Source: Jaenimonas drosophilae
Lineage: Eukaryota; Euglenozoa; Kinetoplastea; Trypanosomatida; Trypanosomatidae
Length of the DNA: 64,000 nucleotides
NCBI GenBank assembly: GCA_030849065.1
Contig: JASAON010001622.1
Location: 1-64,000, forward strand
Direction: 5' to 3'
The first letter of the stretch is position 1, and each line of letters opens with the position of its first letter. A program made the translations under genes and the position numbers. This document shows positions 8,472 to 17,567 of this stretch, piece by piece. The notes under the pieces were generated by a model. The model saw only the letters and a program-made list of their open reading frames with translations. It was not told the origin of the DNA and did no database searches.

Positions 8472-10421
8472 ATGCTTCCTCTGAGCTTGGATGGAAGTCT
8501 CAGAAAAAAGGCCACCTCCCTCAGTGAGGAAGGAGACCCCGGCCACTACTCTCCCAGACCTCCCCCAACCATTCTAAGTGCGTCACATTGCGAGAATTCA
8601 GCCAAATTGGAGAATCCAAACTCAGGCGTGGCAATTCCTGCGAATACATGTTCCTCACTGTCTGTCCTCGGCTGTGCCATCTCCGATCCAGAACTGGAGA
8701 GTACAGGGAGTAGAACAAGAGCGCGAAAGAAATCAATTTCACCGGATAGGTCGCAGGTTGATTCAGTAGCTGGAGTGCCGACGCAAGTGTCGCAACGTCG
8801 ACCAGTCGCGATAGACACACTTCTGAATCACCAGCAAGCTCGGGATCGTTCACCATCTCATGCCGGGGTGGCAGCAGCTGATGAAGCGAAATTTCTTCAG
8901 TGGTGCGACGTACCCCAGATGGCACGTTCCATTGACCTTATCGATGCCTACGTGGGTGGTTCTTGCATTGCTGACTTCGTCCGCTATGCTCAGGACGCTC
9001 GCCAGCGCCTATCAGTGGCTACCCGCTTGAATGCAGGTTTTCGACAGCATCCCGCCCATTACGTCACGGCACTAGCTGCCCAAGGTGAGTACGTGGCTGT
9101 TGGTGACCGCTCCGGACAGGTATCCATGATGAAGCGAAGGACGATGACTGTGGACCGCATCGCCTCCGTGGATGCGTACAGCAGCACAGGTTGTTCTGAT
9201 GAGTCTATGTGTGCTCGTCCCTGCAGTGGGGAGCCGTATCAGTTCTTCACCTCTCAGCAGGTTTACGTCCCAGTGATTGATCCACTGAATAGTTGTTCCG
9301 TTTCTCCATCCGTCACTGCACTGTCGTTTCTTCCGTGCACACCTACTCCGGCTTCGTACCTTCTCTGCTCCAATGAGAAGACAATTCGGCTGAGCAAAGC
9401 GATGCAAGTACGCGATGCACCAGCACAGTTCCGTGCAGTGGACAAAATAGACAGTAAATCCATCGGACCACTCACGTCTTCTGCTCGAACTTCGAGCGTG
9501 GCATTCAAGCCAGTCTCAAGATATGCACAGCGCCACGAGTATAATGTTCACTCTCTCTGCGCATTGTCTGATAGCGCGCAGTTTCTGTCAGCCGATGATC
9601 TCACGATACACCTCTGGTGTACAGAGTATCCAGATACATCCCTTGAGTGCTACAGCATGCGACCTCCAGAGGACGAAGAGGCACGTGAGGCTATCCGAGG
9701 GGTACGCCACTTTCCGCATGAACCATTTCTGTTGTTTGTGTCAACATCTTCTGGCCAGCTCCGTGTCATTGACATGCGACAGTCACTGAGATGGCTGGAC
9801 CAATCTCCTATGGAGTTTTGCAATCCCTGTCGAGATGAAGCGGATGGCACCTACAGTCAGGTAACCAACAGCCTGAGTGACTGCGCGCTGAGCCCATGCG
9901 GGAGGTACATTGCTGGACGGGACTTTATGAGCACCTGTCTGTGGGATATTCGACGCTCTAGCTCGCCATCACCTTCCTACGACGGAGACCGACGTCCTGA
10001 TGATATCGTTCAGCGCTGGGAGCTTCACCCACACCTACGATCGGATCTTGAATTGCTGTATCAGACCGAAGTTTTGTTTGAGCGATTCGAGTTGCAGTTT
10101 CTTTGTCCTTCAATAATCTGCACTGGCGGTTTTAGCTCTCTATACATCCATGACATTCACAATTCTCCAGTGAATGACACGTGTCATGATAATCCCGTTC
10201 TCACAGTTCCACTGCCCACATTAGATGGGGCGATGAAAGTTGAACGTGGTTCGTTGGCCGTCGCGGGGAGTGGGCAGGCGACGAGTGCTGGCTTGGTGGA
10301 GAGCCAGCTTGGCTCGCGTACCTCCTTTCTTTCGCGACCAATGATGTCGGCCGGAGGGTATGGAGGCCTGTTGTGCTCCTGCGGGCAAGTGGTCATGCAG
10401 CTGGGGTACCGTGCAGCTTGA
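8472..10421 (+). CDS. Protein phosphatase 2A B55-type (PR55) regulatory subunit
   Basis: B55 subunits are seven-bladed WD40 propellers that select substrates for the PP2A catalytic subunit, notably in mitotic exit. In this 649-residue protein the propeller begins near residue 195 (YVAVGDRSGQVSMMKR). It carries B55 landmarks in order: an NEKTIRL blade around 300, RYAQRHEYNVHSLCALSD and FLSADDLTIHLW around 350-385, the LRVIDMRQS segment near 430, CGRYIAGRDF with LWDIRRS near 475-490, and the LHPHLRSDLELLY helix followed by FERFELQF near 520-550. About 140 residues of Ser/Pro-rich, probably disordered N-terminal extension precede the propeller, and there are inserts between blades, making it longer than the usual 440-500 residues. 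Family assignment is firm; particular substrates are unknown. Confidence 0.88.
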   Translation: MLPLSLDGSLRKKATSLSEEGDPGHYSPRPPPTILSASHCENSAKLENPNSGVAIPANTCSSLSVLGCAISDPELESTGSRTRARKKSISPDRSQVDSVAGVPTQVSQRRPVAIDTLLNHQQARDRSPSHAGVAAADEAKFLQWCDVPQMARSIDLIDAYVGGSCIADFVRYAQDARQRLSVATRLNAGFRQHPAHYVTALAAQGEYVAVGDRSGQVSMMKRRTMTVDRIASVDAYSSTGCSDESMCARPCSGEPYQFFTSQQVYVPVIDPLNSCSVSPSVTALSFLPCTPTPASYLLCSNEKTIRLSKAMQVRDAPAQFRAVDKIDSKSIGPLTSSARTSSVAFKPVSRYAQRHEYNVHSLCALSDSAQFLSADDLTIHLWCTEYPDTSLECYSMRPPEDEEAREAIRGVRHFPHEPFLLFVSTSSGQLRVIDMRQSLRWLDQSPMEFCNPCRDEADGTYSQVTNSLSDCALSPCGRYIAGRDFMSTCLWDIRRSSSPSPSYDGDRRPDDIVQRWELHPHLRSDLELLYQTEVLFERFELQFLCPSIICTGGFSSLYIHDIHNSPVNDTCHDNPVLTVPLPTLDGAMKVERGSLAVAGSGQATSAGLVESQLGSRTSFLSRPMMSAGGYGGLLCSCGQVVMQLGYRAA

Positions 10422-10756
10422 AGCTGTTTTTCTCGTTGAGCTTCTTGGGAGCTGACAAACGCCATCTATGTCTATGTTTGTGCGCGATTGGTTCGTGCGT
10501 GTTCCTATAGTCTAGAGCTTGGGTAACTCAATCTGACATCTGACATCTTGATTCTCTTTGATTATTGCGATTAGATCAAAAATCTTCATACACGAATCCT
10601 AAAAGCATTGCTCCTTGTTACGTCGCAAAGCAGAGGGGATCTCATATTTTTTCTTCTCACAAAGCGTTGCTCTGTTCCCCTGTATTGGGTCTCATTCATT
10701 TCCGTACAGGAAATATACAGCTAAGTCAGACATAACCTCAGACTCAGCTTCGATCC
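10422..10756. other. Intergenic region with trans-splice signal
   Basis: About 335 bases. A T/C-rich run from about 10648 to 10704 ends at AG 10708-10709, 48 bases before the sterol reductase ATG. No gene seen. Confidence 0.55.
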
Positions 10757-12283
10757 ATGCCTCCTAAAGCACGATCATCGAGTCGGAAGTCGTCGCGAGG
10801 TCGGTCCCGTTCCACCGGAGCAAAGCGCAAGACCTCTCGCTCCAAAACCCCAACTCGCAAAGCCACCGAGGCCAAGGCTGAGAAGGCTCCCACCACGCGA
10901 ACTGTCCAGGAAGAGTACCAGTATACAGCAGAAAGACGCTTCACTCCCGAGAAGGACAGGTGGGATGGGAAGTATGACTTCGGTGGGCCTCTCGGTGCGC
11001 TGGGGATTATGCTGTTTTCCCATTTTATAATCTTCTACTTCTACGTGTGCATTGAGAAGTTCCAGGGAAGTATCATCTATCCAGGACATCCGCTGCTCGC
11101 TGGAGACAACATGTACATCGTATTCCGTGACTACTTGAAGGTTCATGCACATCCCACGTGCCGAGTCTTCGTTGTTTATATGAGCTTCCTTCTGCTGGAG
11201 TATATTCTTGCGCTGGTGCTTCCCGGAGTAACGATGCGTGGCTTACCACTTCCATCTGAAAATGGCTATCGGCTAAACTACAAGTGCAACGCAGTAGCCG
11301 CATGGTACTGCATGCTGCTTGTTGTTGGTGCTCTTCATTACACGGGCGTGTTTCCGCTAAATGAGCTGCGCCGTGACTTTGGTCATTATCTCTGTGTTGC
11401 TACCATTCTGGGCGACCTGTTTTCTATTTGGGTGTACTTCTGCGGCCTTCGCCGTCGAATTCGTATGACTGGCAACAAAATATACGATTTTTTCATGGGC
11501 ACGGCTCTCAACTATCGTCTTCCTGGTGATGTTGATGTCAAGATGTTTGCGGAGTGCCGCAATTCTTGGGTGATCCTCATGCTGATCACCCTCAGCTGTG
11601 CTGCGGAGCAGTACCGCGAACTGGGTTACATTACCGGCAACATGGCATTCATGGTCTTTGCGCATTTGCTGTACGTGAATGCAGTGCAAAAGGGCGAAGA
11701 ATGCATTGTGACTACCTGGGACATTTTCCACGAGAAGTTCGGCTGGATGCTGTGCTATTGGAACACCTGCGGGGTTCCGTTCCTGTATTGCATGCAATCA
11801 GTGTATATTCAGACCGTTCTGAAGGATCAGTCTCATGCTCCATGGATTCTGGCAGTCATGTTCTGTGCTCTCATTCCCATCTACTGGATTTGGGACAACT
11901 TGAATTCACAGAAGAACCGATTCCGCATGATGCGCTGTGGAGTTCCCATGGAGATTCTTCGCCGTCGCACCTTTCCTCAGCTACCGTGGGCCTTCATCGA
12001 GAACCCACGCACGCTGAAGAGCTCAAAGGGAGAACTCTTTGTTGATGGCTGGTACCGCTACGGCCGTAAGCTGCATTACACCTTGGACGTTATGATGTCG
12101 CTTCTGTGGGGCCTGTCATGCGGTGTAAGCTCAGTCATTCCGTTCTTCTACTCGATTTTCTTTGTGAGCCACTTGATTGACCGAGAGCGGCGCGATGAGC
12201 GCCGTTGCCGTGCCAAGTACGGGAAGCTGTGGGATGAATACGTAGAGTTGGTGCCGTACAAGTTTATTCCGTATGTGTACTAG
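10757..12283 (+). CDS. ERG4: Sterol C-24(28) reductase, ERG4 type
   Basis: ERG4 enzymes use NADPH to reduce the C-24(28) double bond at the last step of ergosterol-type sterol synthesis in the ER membrane. The 508-residue protein has the family core. KIYDFFMGTALNYRLP lies near residue 245. DVKMFAECRNSW follows it, then EECIVTTWDIFHEKFGWMLC near 315 and SKGELFVDGWYRYGRKLHYT near 425. The C-terminal YGKLWDEYVELVPYKFIPYVY is the typical ending. About eight hydrophobic membrane segments are visible. The sequence around the WDI/EKFGWML and VDGWYRYGRK motifs fits ERG4 better than the C-14 reductase ERG24. The N-terminal 45 residues form a Lys/Arg/Ser-rich tail (SSRKSSRGRSRSTGAKRK) not usual for ERG4. 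The start is the first ATG after a splice acceptor at 10708-10709. Confidence 0.88.
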   Translation: MPPKARSSSRKSSRGRSRSTGAKRKTSRSKTPTRKATEAKAEKAPTTRTVQEEYQYTAERRFTPEKDRWDGKYDFGGPLGALGIMLFSHFIIFYFYVCIEKFQGSIIYPGHPLLAGDNMYIVFRDYLKVHAHPTCRVFVVYMSFLLLEYILALVLPGVTMRGLPLPSENGYRLNYKCNAVAAWYCMLLVVGALHYTGVFPLNELRRDFGHYLCVATILGDLFSIWVYFCGLRRRIRMTGNKIYDFFMGTALNYRLPGDVDVKMFAECRNSWVILMLITLSCAAEQYRELGYITGNMAFMVFAHLLYVNAVQKGEECIVTTWDIFHEKFGWMLCYWNTCGVPFLYCMQSVYIQTVLKDQSHAPWILAVMFCALIPIYWIWDNLNSQKNRFRMMRCGVPMEILRRRTFPQLPWAFIENPRTLKSSKGELFVDGWYRYGRKLHYTLDVMMSLLWGLSCGVSSVIPFFYSIFFVSHLIDRERRDERRCRAKYGKLWDEYVELVPYKFIPYVY

Positions 12284-13397
12284 CAGCGAGTAACTACTAG
12301 AGGAGCAATGCGAGGTTCGTGATATACTTGCCTGTAGAAATGGGAGGCATTCAACGAAATCAATATCAGTTCTGACTTTCCTATGAGCGCTACAGATGCT
12401 GTGGAGCTGTTCAGCGAAGTGTAGCATGGAGTGTCGCGAGGTACATATGTGCCATTATGAATTTCCGAATGGTGGTGATGCATACATTGGATGCTGGCTC
12501 TGTGAGTAGCCGAACTTCGAGCTCAGACCCTTTTCCCATCATTTCCATATGTTTTCGCCTGCAGGAAACCTACTCCACTTGCTCTCATGCGCCGCCGGCC
12601 TTCATATATATGTGTGCTAGGTGGTGGTGCGCGGCTGTCAGTCTCCGATTTTTTTTTGTTTCTCTTTACGCGATCAATGTGAATGAACAATTGCACTCAC
12701 TAATACACTTGTTCCCATTCCCATGAAGTGTAGGTACTTTCCTCTGTTTTTTCATTTCCCCCCCTTTCTCGGTTTCAGGTACGTTACGGGAGATCCCTCC
12801 TGTGATGTCCCCAACTACTCTCCACCCCTCTCATGGCGTCAACAGCTGCGGCAACTGCACTGTATTTTTTTTCTGTGTTTTGTGGGAGCAGCGGCCGGGC
12901 GTTGCCGCGGACTCACTCGGAATCAACGGCTCCTGTTCTGTTTTCCGTGTGAGTTCAGAGAGGTGGGGAGATGTGGATACTCACTCTTCCCAACTCTGGC
13001 GCTACTCGTACTCACTAGCGGATGCAAAAATCTTTACGTATCTGTGAAGTCAGCATCCACACATGTCTGCAAGGCACTACTCCTACTTGCTCCTCGCAAG
13101 TCGCTTGTGCCGTTGGAAGGCTGACTGTGCCCAGACAAAGTCGTTGTCAAACCGCCGCAATGATGCGTGACACAATGAATGTGATAGCGAACGGGATATC
13201 TCATTACTACGACGAAGTAGAGCTTCTGCGATCTTCTCACAAAAAAATAATAACTTCTCCACCATGCCCTCTCTTCTTTGTTACGTCACCAACACCCAAC
13301 TACTTGCTGGGGCAACAACTTAACTTAGCCGTTCTCTATCGTAGATATAGAGGGCGTTTCTTCGGAGTATCAAACTAGCAAGAGAGGCTGCTCAAGG
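12284..13397. other. 1.1-kb gap with an orphan splice acceptor and a possible 80-residue frame
   Basis: No recognised gene. A strong pyrimidine tract (about 12731-12776) ends in AG at 12777-12778. The first ATG after it, at 12805, opens an 80-residue frame ending at 13047. That frame contains a T-rich codon run (TTT TTT TTC) and lacks recognisable motifs, so coding is doubtful. Longer overlapping frames at 12723-13124 and 13022-13378 look random. Confidence 0.45.
12731..12778 (+). promoter_or_regulatory. Orphan putative spliced-leader acceptor
   Basis: TTTTTTCATTTCCCCCCCTTTCTC and neighbouring pyrimidines lead into TTTCAG at 12773-12778. It lies 620 bases upstream of the next recognised start codon (13398), so it may serve a small unrecognised gene or a long 5' UTR. 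Confidence 0.45.
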
Positions 13398-13895
13398 ATG
13401 CTTCAACGTTGCCGGTTTCTGGCTGACAGCTTTAAAGAGCACTACCATCGGGTACACCTGCCTCGCAGGCTGGCGCTCCAAAGGTACATCCGCCAGGAGC
13501 AAGGAAAGCTGCAAAGAGGACATCATCCACCCGGTACCAGCAGTGCCGTGGTCAACGGCTCCGCTGCCGCCGCAACTGCTGCCCCTCCTGCAGCTGAGGT
13601 ACCCTACAAGTACAATCGTTGGTGGGTTTCCAACAACCACGAGTTTGTGCACCAACATGCTTTCGTAGAGGACCCGGAGGTCACTCGAGAGCGGCGACTC
13701 ACGCTACCTAACGTGACAAAGGAGAATATTTGGCGAGAGCCGCAAAAGACGTTTTTCATGCCCTTCGCACCATTCATTAAGGTTGTGGACTACGCCAAGG
13801 ATCCTGATACTAAGTTCTTGAAGCCAGTTAACGTACCAAGGTGGAAGGACTACATGCAACGAACGAAGCCAGTTGTGCCGCGAACGTGGTATTAA
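13398..13895 (+). CDS. Small basic protein, possibly mitochondrial, unknown function
   Basis: This 165-residue protein starts with MLQRCRFLADSFKEHYHRVHLPRRLALQRY, which is basic and amphipathic and could be a mitochondrial presequence. An Ala-rich linker lies near residues 50-68. The rest is rich in Trp, Phe, Pro and Arg (KYNRWWVSNNHEFVH; RREPQKTFFMPFAPFIKVVD is similar in style). No family is recognised. Its composition resembles the small protein at 7656-8117, and both would fit lineage-specific mitochondrial complex subunits, an inference from composition only. The start is the first in-frame ATG, following a stop codon closely upstream. Confidence 0.72.
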   Translation: MLQRCRFLADSFKEHYHRVHLPRRLALQRYIRQEQGKLQRGHHPPGTSSAVVNGSAAAATAAPPAAEVPYKYNRWWVSNNHEFVHQHAFVEDPEVTRERRLTLPNVTKENIWREPQKTFFMPFAPFIKVVDYAKDPDTKFLKPVNVPRWKDYMQRTKPVVPRTWY

Positions 13896-14167
13896 ATAGT
13901 GGCCTCCCTGTCGTGAGAGAGAGCACTGCATCACTCCCCCAAACCATGTTGGTCATTTGTGCACCAGAATTTCTACTGGTTCTTCACAGATGCACCCAGA
14001 TCACTTTTTTCTTGCTCCTCTCACTGTTGTTCCTGTTTGCGTAAAGGCTTGGACCGATCCCCTGCTGTGTGAGTGAACCTCATTGCACAAGGGGAATTTA
14101 GGTGCGCCACACTTTAAATCACAACTTGCTCATAGGCCACTTCCGCTTAAGTCAAAGCATAGTAACC

Positions 14168-15343
14168 ATGCTCAAAGGTCTTGTGGACCCATCGAAGCAG
14201 CTGTCTGAGGATCAACAGGCACACATTGATAGCTTGCAGGATGAGATTGACGAAATATGGAATCGACGTGGGGACTACCAAATTGATCCCGACGCCTGGG
14301 AAAGCATGCCGATCTTCATGGAGAATATCACTGAGGAAGACATTGAGCGAAACGAATACTGTGCTGCTATGTCGTCCATCGTCTATGATGAAGTACCACC
14401 AGATGAGATTGCGGAGAATCGCAAAGAGCACGGCAACCGTGCCCTCAACATGGCTCTCAACCCTACCCAGGAGCGACGAGACAACTTAGCGAGAGCGGCT
14501 TGCCACAGCTATACGGAGGCACTCCAGGCGAAGGGAAAGGACACAAAGCTCTCATCCACCATCTATGCCAATCGAAGCCTGGCTCAGTTCATTATTGGGA
14601 ACTACGGTCACGGCTTGGAGGATGCACAGAAGGCCATCATTTTGAACCCAGATTACATGAAGGCGTACTATCGTGGGGCAAAGTGCGCGGAGCGCGTGCG
14701 TAAGTATGCCGTTGCGCTGGATCTTCTTGACAAAGGATTGCGCGTCGCCGATCCCCCACCAAATGAGGACACGAAGCGAGAGTTCGCGGATCTTCAGCAG
14801 ATTTGTAGCGGCCTGCTGGAAAAGCAGAACTCCAAGGAAGCCACTACCAAGCGGACGGTTCGTGCACAGGCTGCGAAGATATCCAACATGGCCCATGCGA
14901 TTTCTTCCTTTGGTATCAAGATTTCCCCAATAGCAGAAGTCACGAGTGACCAAATGGGAGTGTACGGATATCCTCAGCCATACTTTGACACAGATCGTTT
15001 GCTGCACGTTCCTATTCTATTTATGTACGACGAGTTTCAGCAGACCGATATTATGAAGGATGTGGCCTGTGATTGCTGTCTTGGAGAGCTGCTAGAGGAG
15101 ATGCTGCCTTTTCCTTGGGATACCCAGAATCGTTACGACGGCCTCGATAATATTGTCGCGCTCTACAAGATCGATGACGGCGTTAAGATGGTGGAGTACT
15201 ACGAGATTGATTTATCATGGCCACTTGCTGAGGTGTTTCGATGCGAAACCTACCAGATGCCGAAGCTCTTACCTGTGATCCACGTACTATCGCGTAGTAG
15301 CGAACTTCTTCAGCGATACTCCGTTCACCGCCTCGGTGAATAG
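14168..15343 (+). CDS. TTC4/Cns1-type TPR co-chaperone
   Basis: TTC4 (yeast Cns1) is an essential Hsp90/Hsp70 co-chaperone. The 391-residue protein has the family order. It has an N-terminal leader (residues 1-75), then a three-repeat TPR domain from about 80 to 200, including KEHGNRALNMA, IYANRSLAQFIIGNYGHGLED and YMKAYYRGAKCAE. The C-terminal Cns1/TTC4 wheel domain covers about 240-391, with the HVPILFMYDEFQQTD and FPWDTQNRYDGLDNIVALY segments. The open frame continues 22 codons upstream to a GTG, but 14168 is the first ATG. In yeast, Cns1 also helps translation factor folding; whether that holds here is unknown. Family assignment is strong from domain order and the C-terminal domain. Confidence 0.85.
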   Translation: MLKGLVDPSKQLSEDQQAHIDSLQDEIDEIWNRRGDYQIDPDAWESMPIFMENITEEDIERNEYCAAMSSIVYDEVPPDEIAENRKEHGNRALNMALNPTQERRDNLARAACHSYTEALQAKGKDTKLSSTIYANRSLAQFIIGNYGHGLEDAQKAIILNPDYMKAYYRGAKCAERVRKYAVALDLLDKGLRVADPPPNEDTKREFADLQQICSGLLEKQNSKEATTKRTVRAQAAKISNMAHAISSFGIKISPIAEVTSDQMGVYGYPQPYFDTDRLLHVPILFMYDEFQQTDIMKDVACDCCLGELLEEMLPFPWDTQNRYDGLDNIVALYKIDDGVKMVEYYEIDLSWPLAEVFRCETYQMPKLLPVIHVLSRSSELLQRYSVHRLGE

Positions 15344-15679
15344 CGAGGTTTTATTTCCCAAATCTTTGATGGAGTTTGTGTGCTTTCCGTGAATTATGTG
15401 CCAGACACCCCTCAATGACTATTCTCCTCTGCGTCTAATGGGCCTCCTAAGCTCAATGATAACTAAAACTGCTGTCACACGAGTGTTGAGAAGATAACGA
15501 ACCCTATGCCGGAAAAAACAGAGATGGGCCTACTACGTCTCCGTGACTCCTTCTCTTTTCTTTCATCTTGTTTCCTCTTCTTCATTCCTTCTTCACCAGC
15601 ATTCACTCCGTGGATTGACTCTGAGACTCGTCAGGTGAACATCCCATATTTTTTTTCAGCACTTCCTCGCTGCTCACTC
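15344..15679. other. Intergenic and 5' UTR region with two pyrimidine tracts
   Basis: About 335 bases. A long CT tract at about 15543-15599 and a shorter one at 15648-15657 both end in AG. An in-frame ATG at 15506 exists but lies before both tracts, so it is probably not used. Confidence 0.55.
15543..15659 (+). promoter_or_regulatory. Putative spliced-leader acceptors for the POT-like transporter
   Basis: Two candidates: a 57-base CT-rich tract ending in CACCAG near 15599, and TTTTTTTTCAG ending at 15659. The second lies 21 bases before ATG 15680. Either removes the upstream ATG at 15506 from the mRNA. Confidence 0.6.
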
Positions 15680-17338
15680 ATGTCTCAGACCAACAATGCG
15701 TACAAGGGAAGCGGCGCAATGCTGGCGAGCTGCATTCTCGTTCCATCGTTTTTCTATGGCATTGTCATGATTCATTTTGCGGAGTTCCTGGACTTGATGC
15801 TGCAGATGTCGTTCGCTGGATCCTTCTGCACGTTGTTTCTGACATATACTCTTTTGGCAGGAGCTTCTATCGGCGTTGCAGGAATTGCGGATTACCACGG
15901 ACGATTGGCCGTAACCACAATTGCACTCGGTGTACTAGCTGCTGCTCTTCTGCTATATACGCTATGCTGCATGCCTTTCATGTATGCCAATGACAACGAA
16001 CCACGATTCTTGTGCAAGTTCGTGTTTGCGTTGTTTTGTCCCTTGTTTATTTCGGGAATCGCCTCTGTTGCTGTTTGTGCGGTTCCTGCTATCATTGAAG
16101 CGACCACGGAGAAGATAGCTGAGGATGCGGCCCAGCACGCTGAAGAGGTCGAGGATAGCCATCAACAATCGGTTTCCTTCACGTGCGGCGAGATACTAGA
16201 ATTAGTGTTGTCCGGTGTGGTGTTCGCGGCGTTCCTTGTTCCGCTCAATGGGTTACTGGCCGATTCCAGCAACCGTGGGGGAGAGAGTCATGTTGGTGGG
16301 ATGTACGCAGCAGTCATTGCTTGCTGCGGGACGATGGCATTCTCGACAGCCGTGTTTTTCCGTCACAGGAATGAGTTTTCTTTCCTTGTGCGGACTTCCC
16401 CCCCACTGATTCTTGTTCGGGTTGCTGCTCGTTCGGTGTATTACCGATTTGTGTTCCGAGGAGGACTCGCCCCGATGCTGATGCCCGACAAGATTTCCTA
16501 TGGCTTATACGACTTTGGGGTCACGCGCGCCTCGGAAGTGGCTATCACAAACACCGCGGAAAACCAAAACACATTGTTGGAGGAAGCACATGTCAACGCA
16601 CCGCCATCCTTTTCACTCATCACGTCTGAGGAGGTGGCATCTGAAATTCGCCAGTGCGTGACTGTGTTTCACCACGTGCGTGTTCTCGTGGTGTTTTGGC
16701 TGCTGGACATTATGCTGAATAGATTGTGTAGAGGCATGACTCACTCGCTTCATTCGTTCTTAAACCTCCCTGATGTCTGCGTGTTTCGCGTCAAAACTGT
16801 GGCTTCTTTGGTGTGCTGTCTTTGCCTGCGGTCATTTCTCCTTCGGAGAAGCGACATCTTTGCTAAATGGGGCGTCGCAACATTGTCGGGTGGCATTCCG
16901 CCAGTCCGGGTACGCGTTCTTGCCGGGATGGTGATGGTTGCGATTGGTGAATTCATGTGCACTCTTGTTCAATTGGTGTTTCAGTCCAACGGTTGGCTGC
17001 TAATTCCCTTCGTCGTGCTTGGAATTGGAGAGGCTGTTATTGCGTTGAGTGTGCTCGAGATTTCATACGTGGCGGCCCCACAGTCTCTTCGGAGCAGCTT
17101 TGCGGCTCTTCTGATTGGGTCTTACTGGCTATCTGAGGCGTTTGGACTACAATACTACATATGGATGGTATTGCTGATGGGCTATGGGGCCACTGGCATC
17201 ATCCTCACGCTGTCACTGGTGGCCACCACTGCCGTGGCATGGCAAATGGGAACATTGGAGCGTTTTGAGGAGCGATGTGGGACTGAGTGGGACGCTGAAG
17301 CGCTGGGCGTCTCTGGAGAGGGAGAAGCAGCTGCATAG
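15680..17338 (+). CDS. POT/NRT1-like major facilitator transporter
   Basis: The 552-residue protein has about twelve hydrophobic segments in two sets of six around a central loop (residues about 285-340), the major facilitator pattern. The late segment (about residues 455-500: LGIGEAVIALSVLEISYVAAPQ then SLRSSFAALL) resembles the POT family, which couples proton influx to peptide or nitrate uptake. The early POT signature is not obvious, so the family is tentative and the substrate unknown. An acidic, Glu-rich loop lies near residues 145-165. The frame could extend upstream to ATG 15506, but that stretch is a pyrimidine tract and reads as Ser/Phe/Leu runs, so I place the start at 15680, just after the acceptor. 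Confidence 0.7.
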   Translation: MSQTNNAYKGSGAMLASCILVPSFFYGIVMIHFAEFLDLMLQMSFAGSFCTLFLTYTLLAGASIGVAGIADYHGRLAVTTIALGVLAAALLLYTLCCMPFMYANDNEPRFLCKFVFALFCPLFISGIASVAVCAVPAIIEATTEKIAEDAAQHAEEVEDSHQQSVSFTCGEILELVLSGVVFAAFLVPLNGLLADSSNRGGESHVGGMYAAVIACCGTMAFSTAVFFRHRNEFSFLVRTSPPLILVRVAARSVYYRFVFRGGLAPMLMPDKISYGLYDFGVTRASEVAITNTAENQNTLLEEAHVNAPPSFSLITSEEVASEIRQCVTVFHHVRVLVVFWLLDIMLNRLCRGMTHSLHSFLNLPDVCVFRVKTVASLVCCLCLRSFLLRRSDIFAKWGVATLSGGIPPVRVRVLAGMVMVAIGEFMCTLVQLVFQSNGWLLIPFVVLGIGEAVIALSVLEISYVAAPQSLRSSFAALLIGSYWLSEAFGLQYYIWMVLLMGYGATGIILTLSLVATTAVAWQMGTLERFEERCGTEWDAEALGVSGEGEAAA

Positions 17339-17462
17339 CATGTCGCCTCTGTCCTGCATATGGGGAGCAACAGGTACTCCCAAGAACCGATGCTTTCTTG
17401 CGTTGACCAATGCACTACTTTCTTTCCCGACAATGGCGCTGACGCCAATGATTCCAATGAAC

Positions 17463-17543
17463 GAACTGCTTTCTCCACCTCCTCTCTCTCATTGTCATTG
17501 GAATCTATCTTTTTATATATCTGGTTGCCAATCGTCACTGCAG
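17463..17543 (+). promoter_or_regulatory. Putative spliced-leader acceptor for eL6
   Basis: A pyrimidine-rich run (CTTTCTCCACCTCCTCTCTC and onward) is followed by CTGCAG, with AG at 17542-17543. It sits 24 bases before the ATG at 17568. Confidence 0.6.
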
Positions 17544-17567
17544 TTTGACCGAACACCAATCCCTCCA

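Noticed and set aside
17184..17567. Upstream extension of the eL6 frame into the transporter gene
   Set aside because: It overlaps the transporter coding sequence in another frame and its translation does not resemble any ribosomal protein; the splice acceptor and conserved N-terminus fix the start at 17568.
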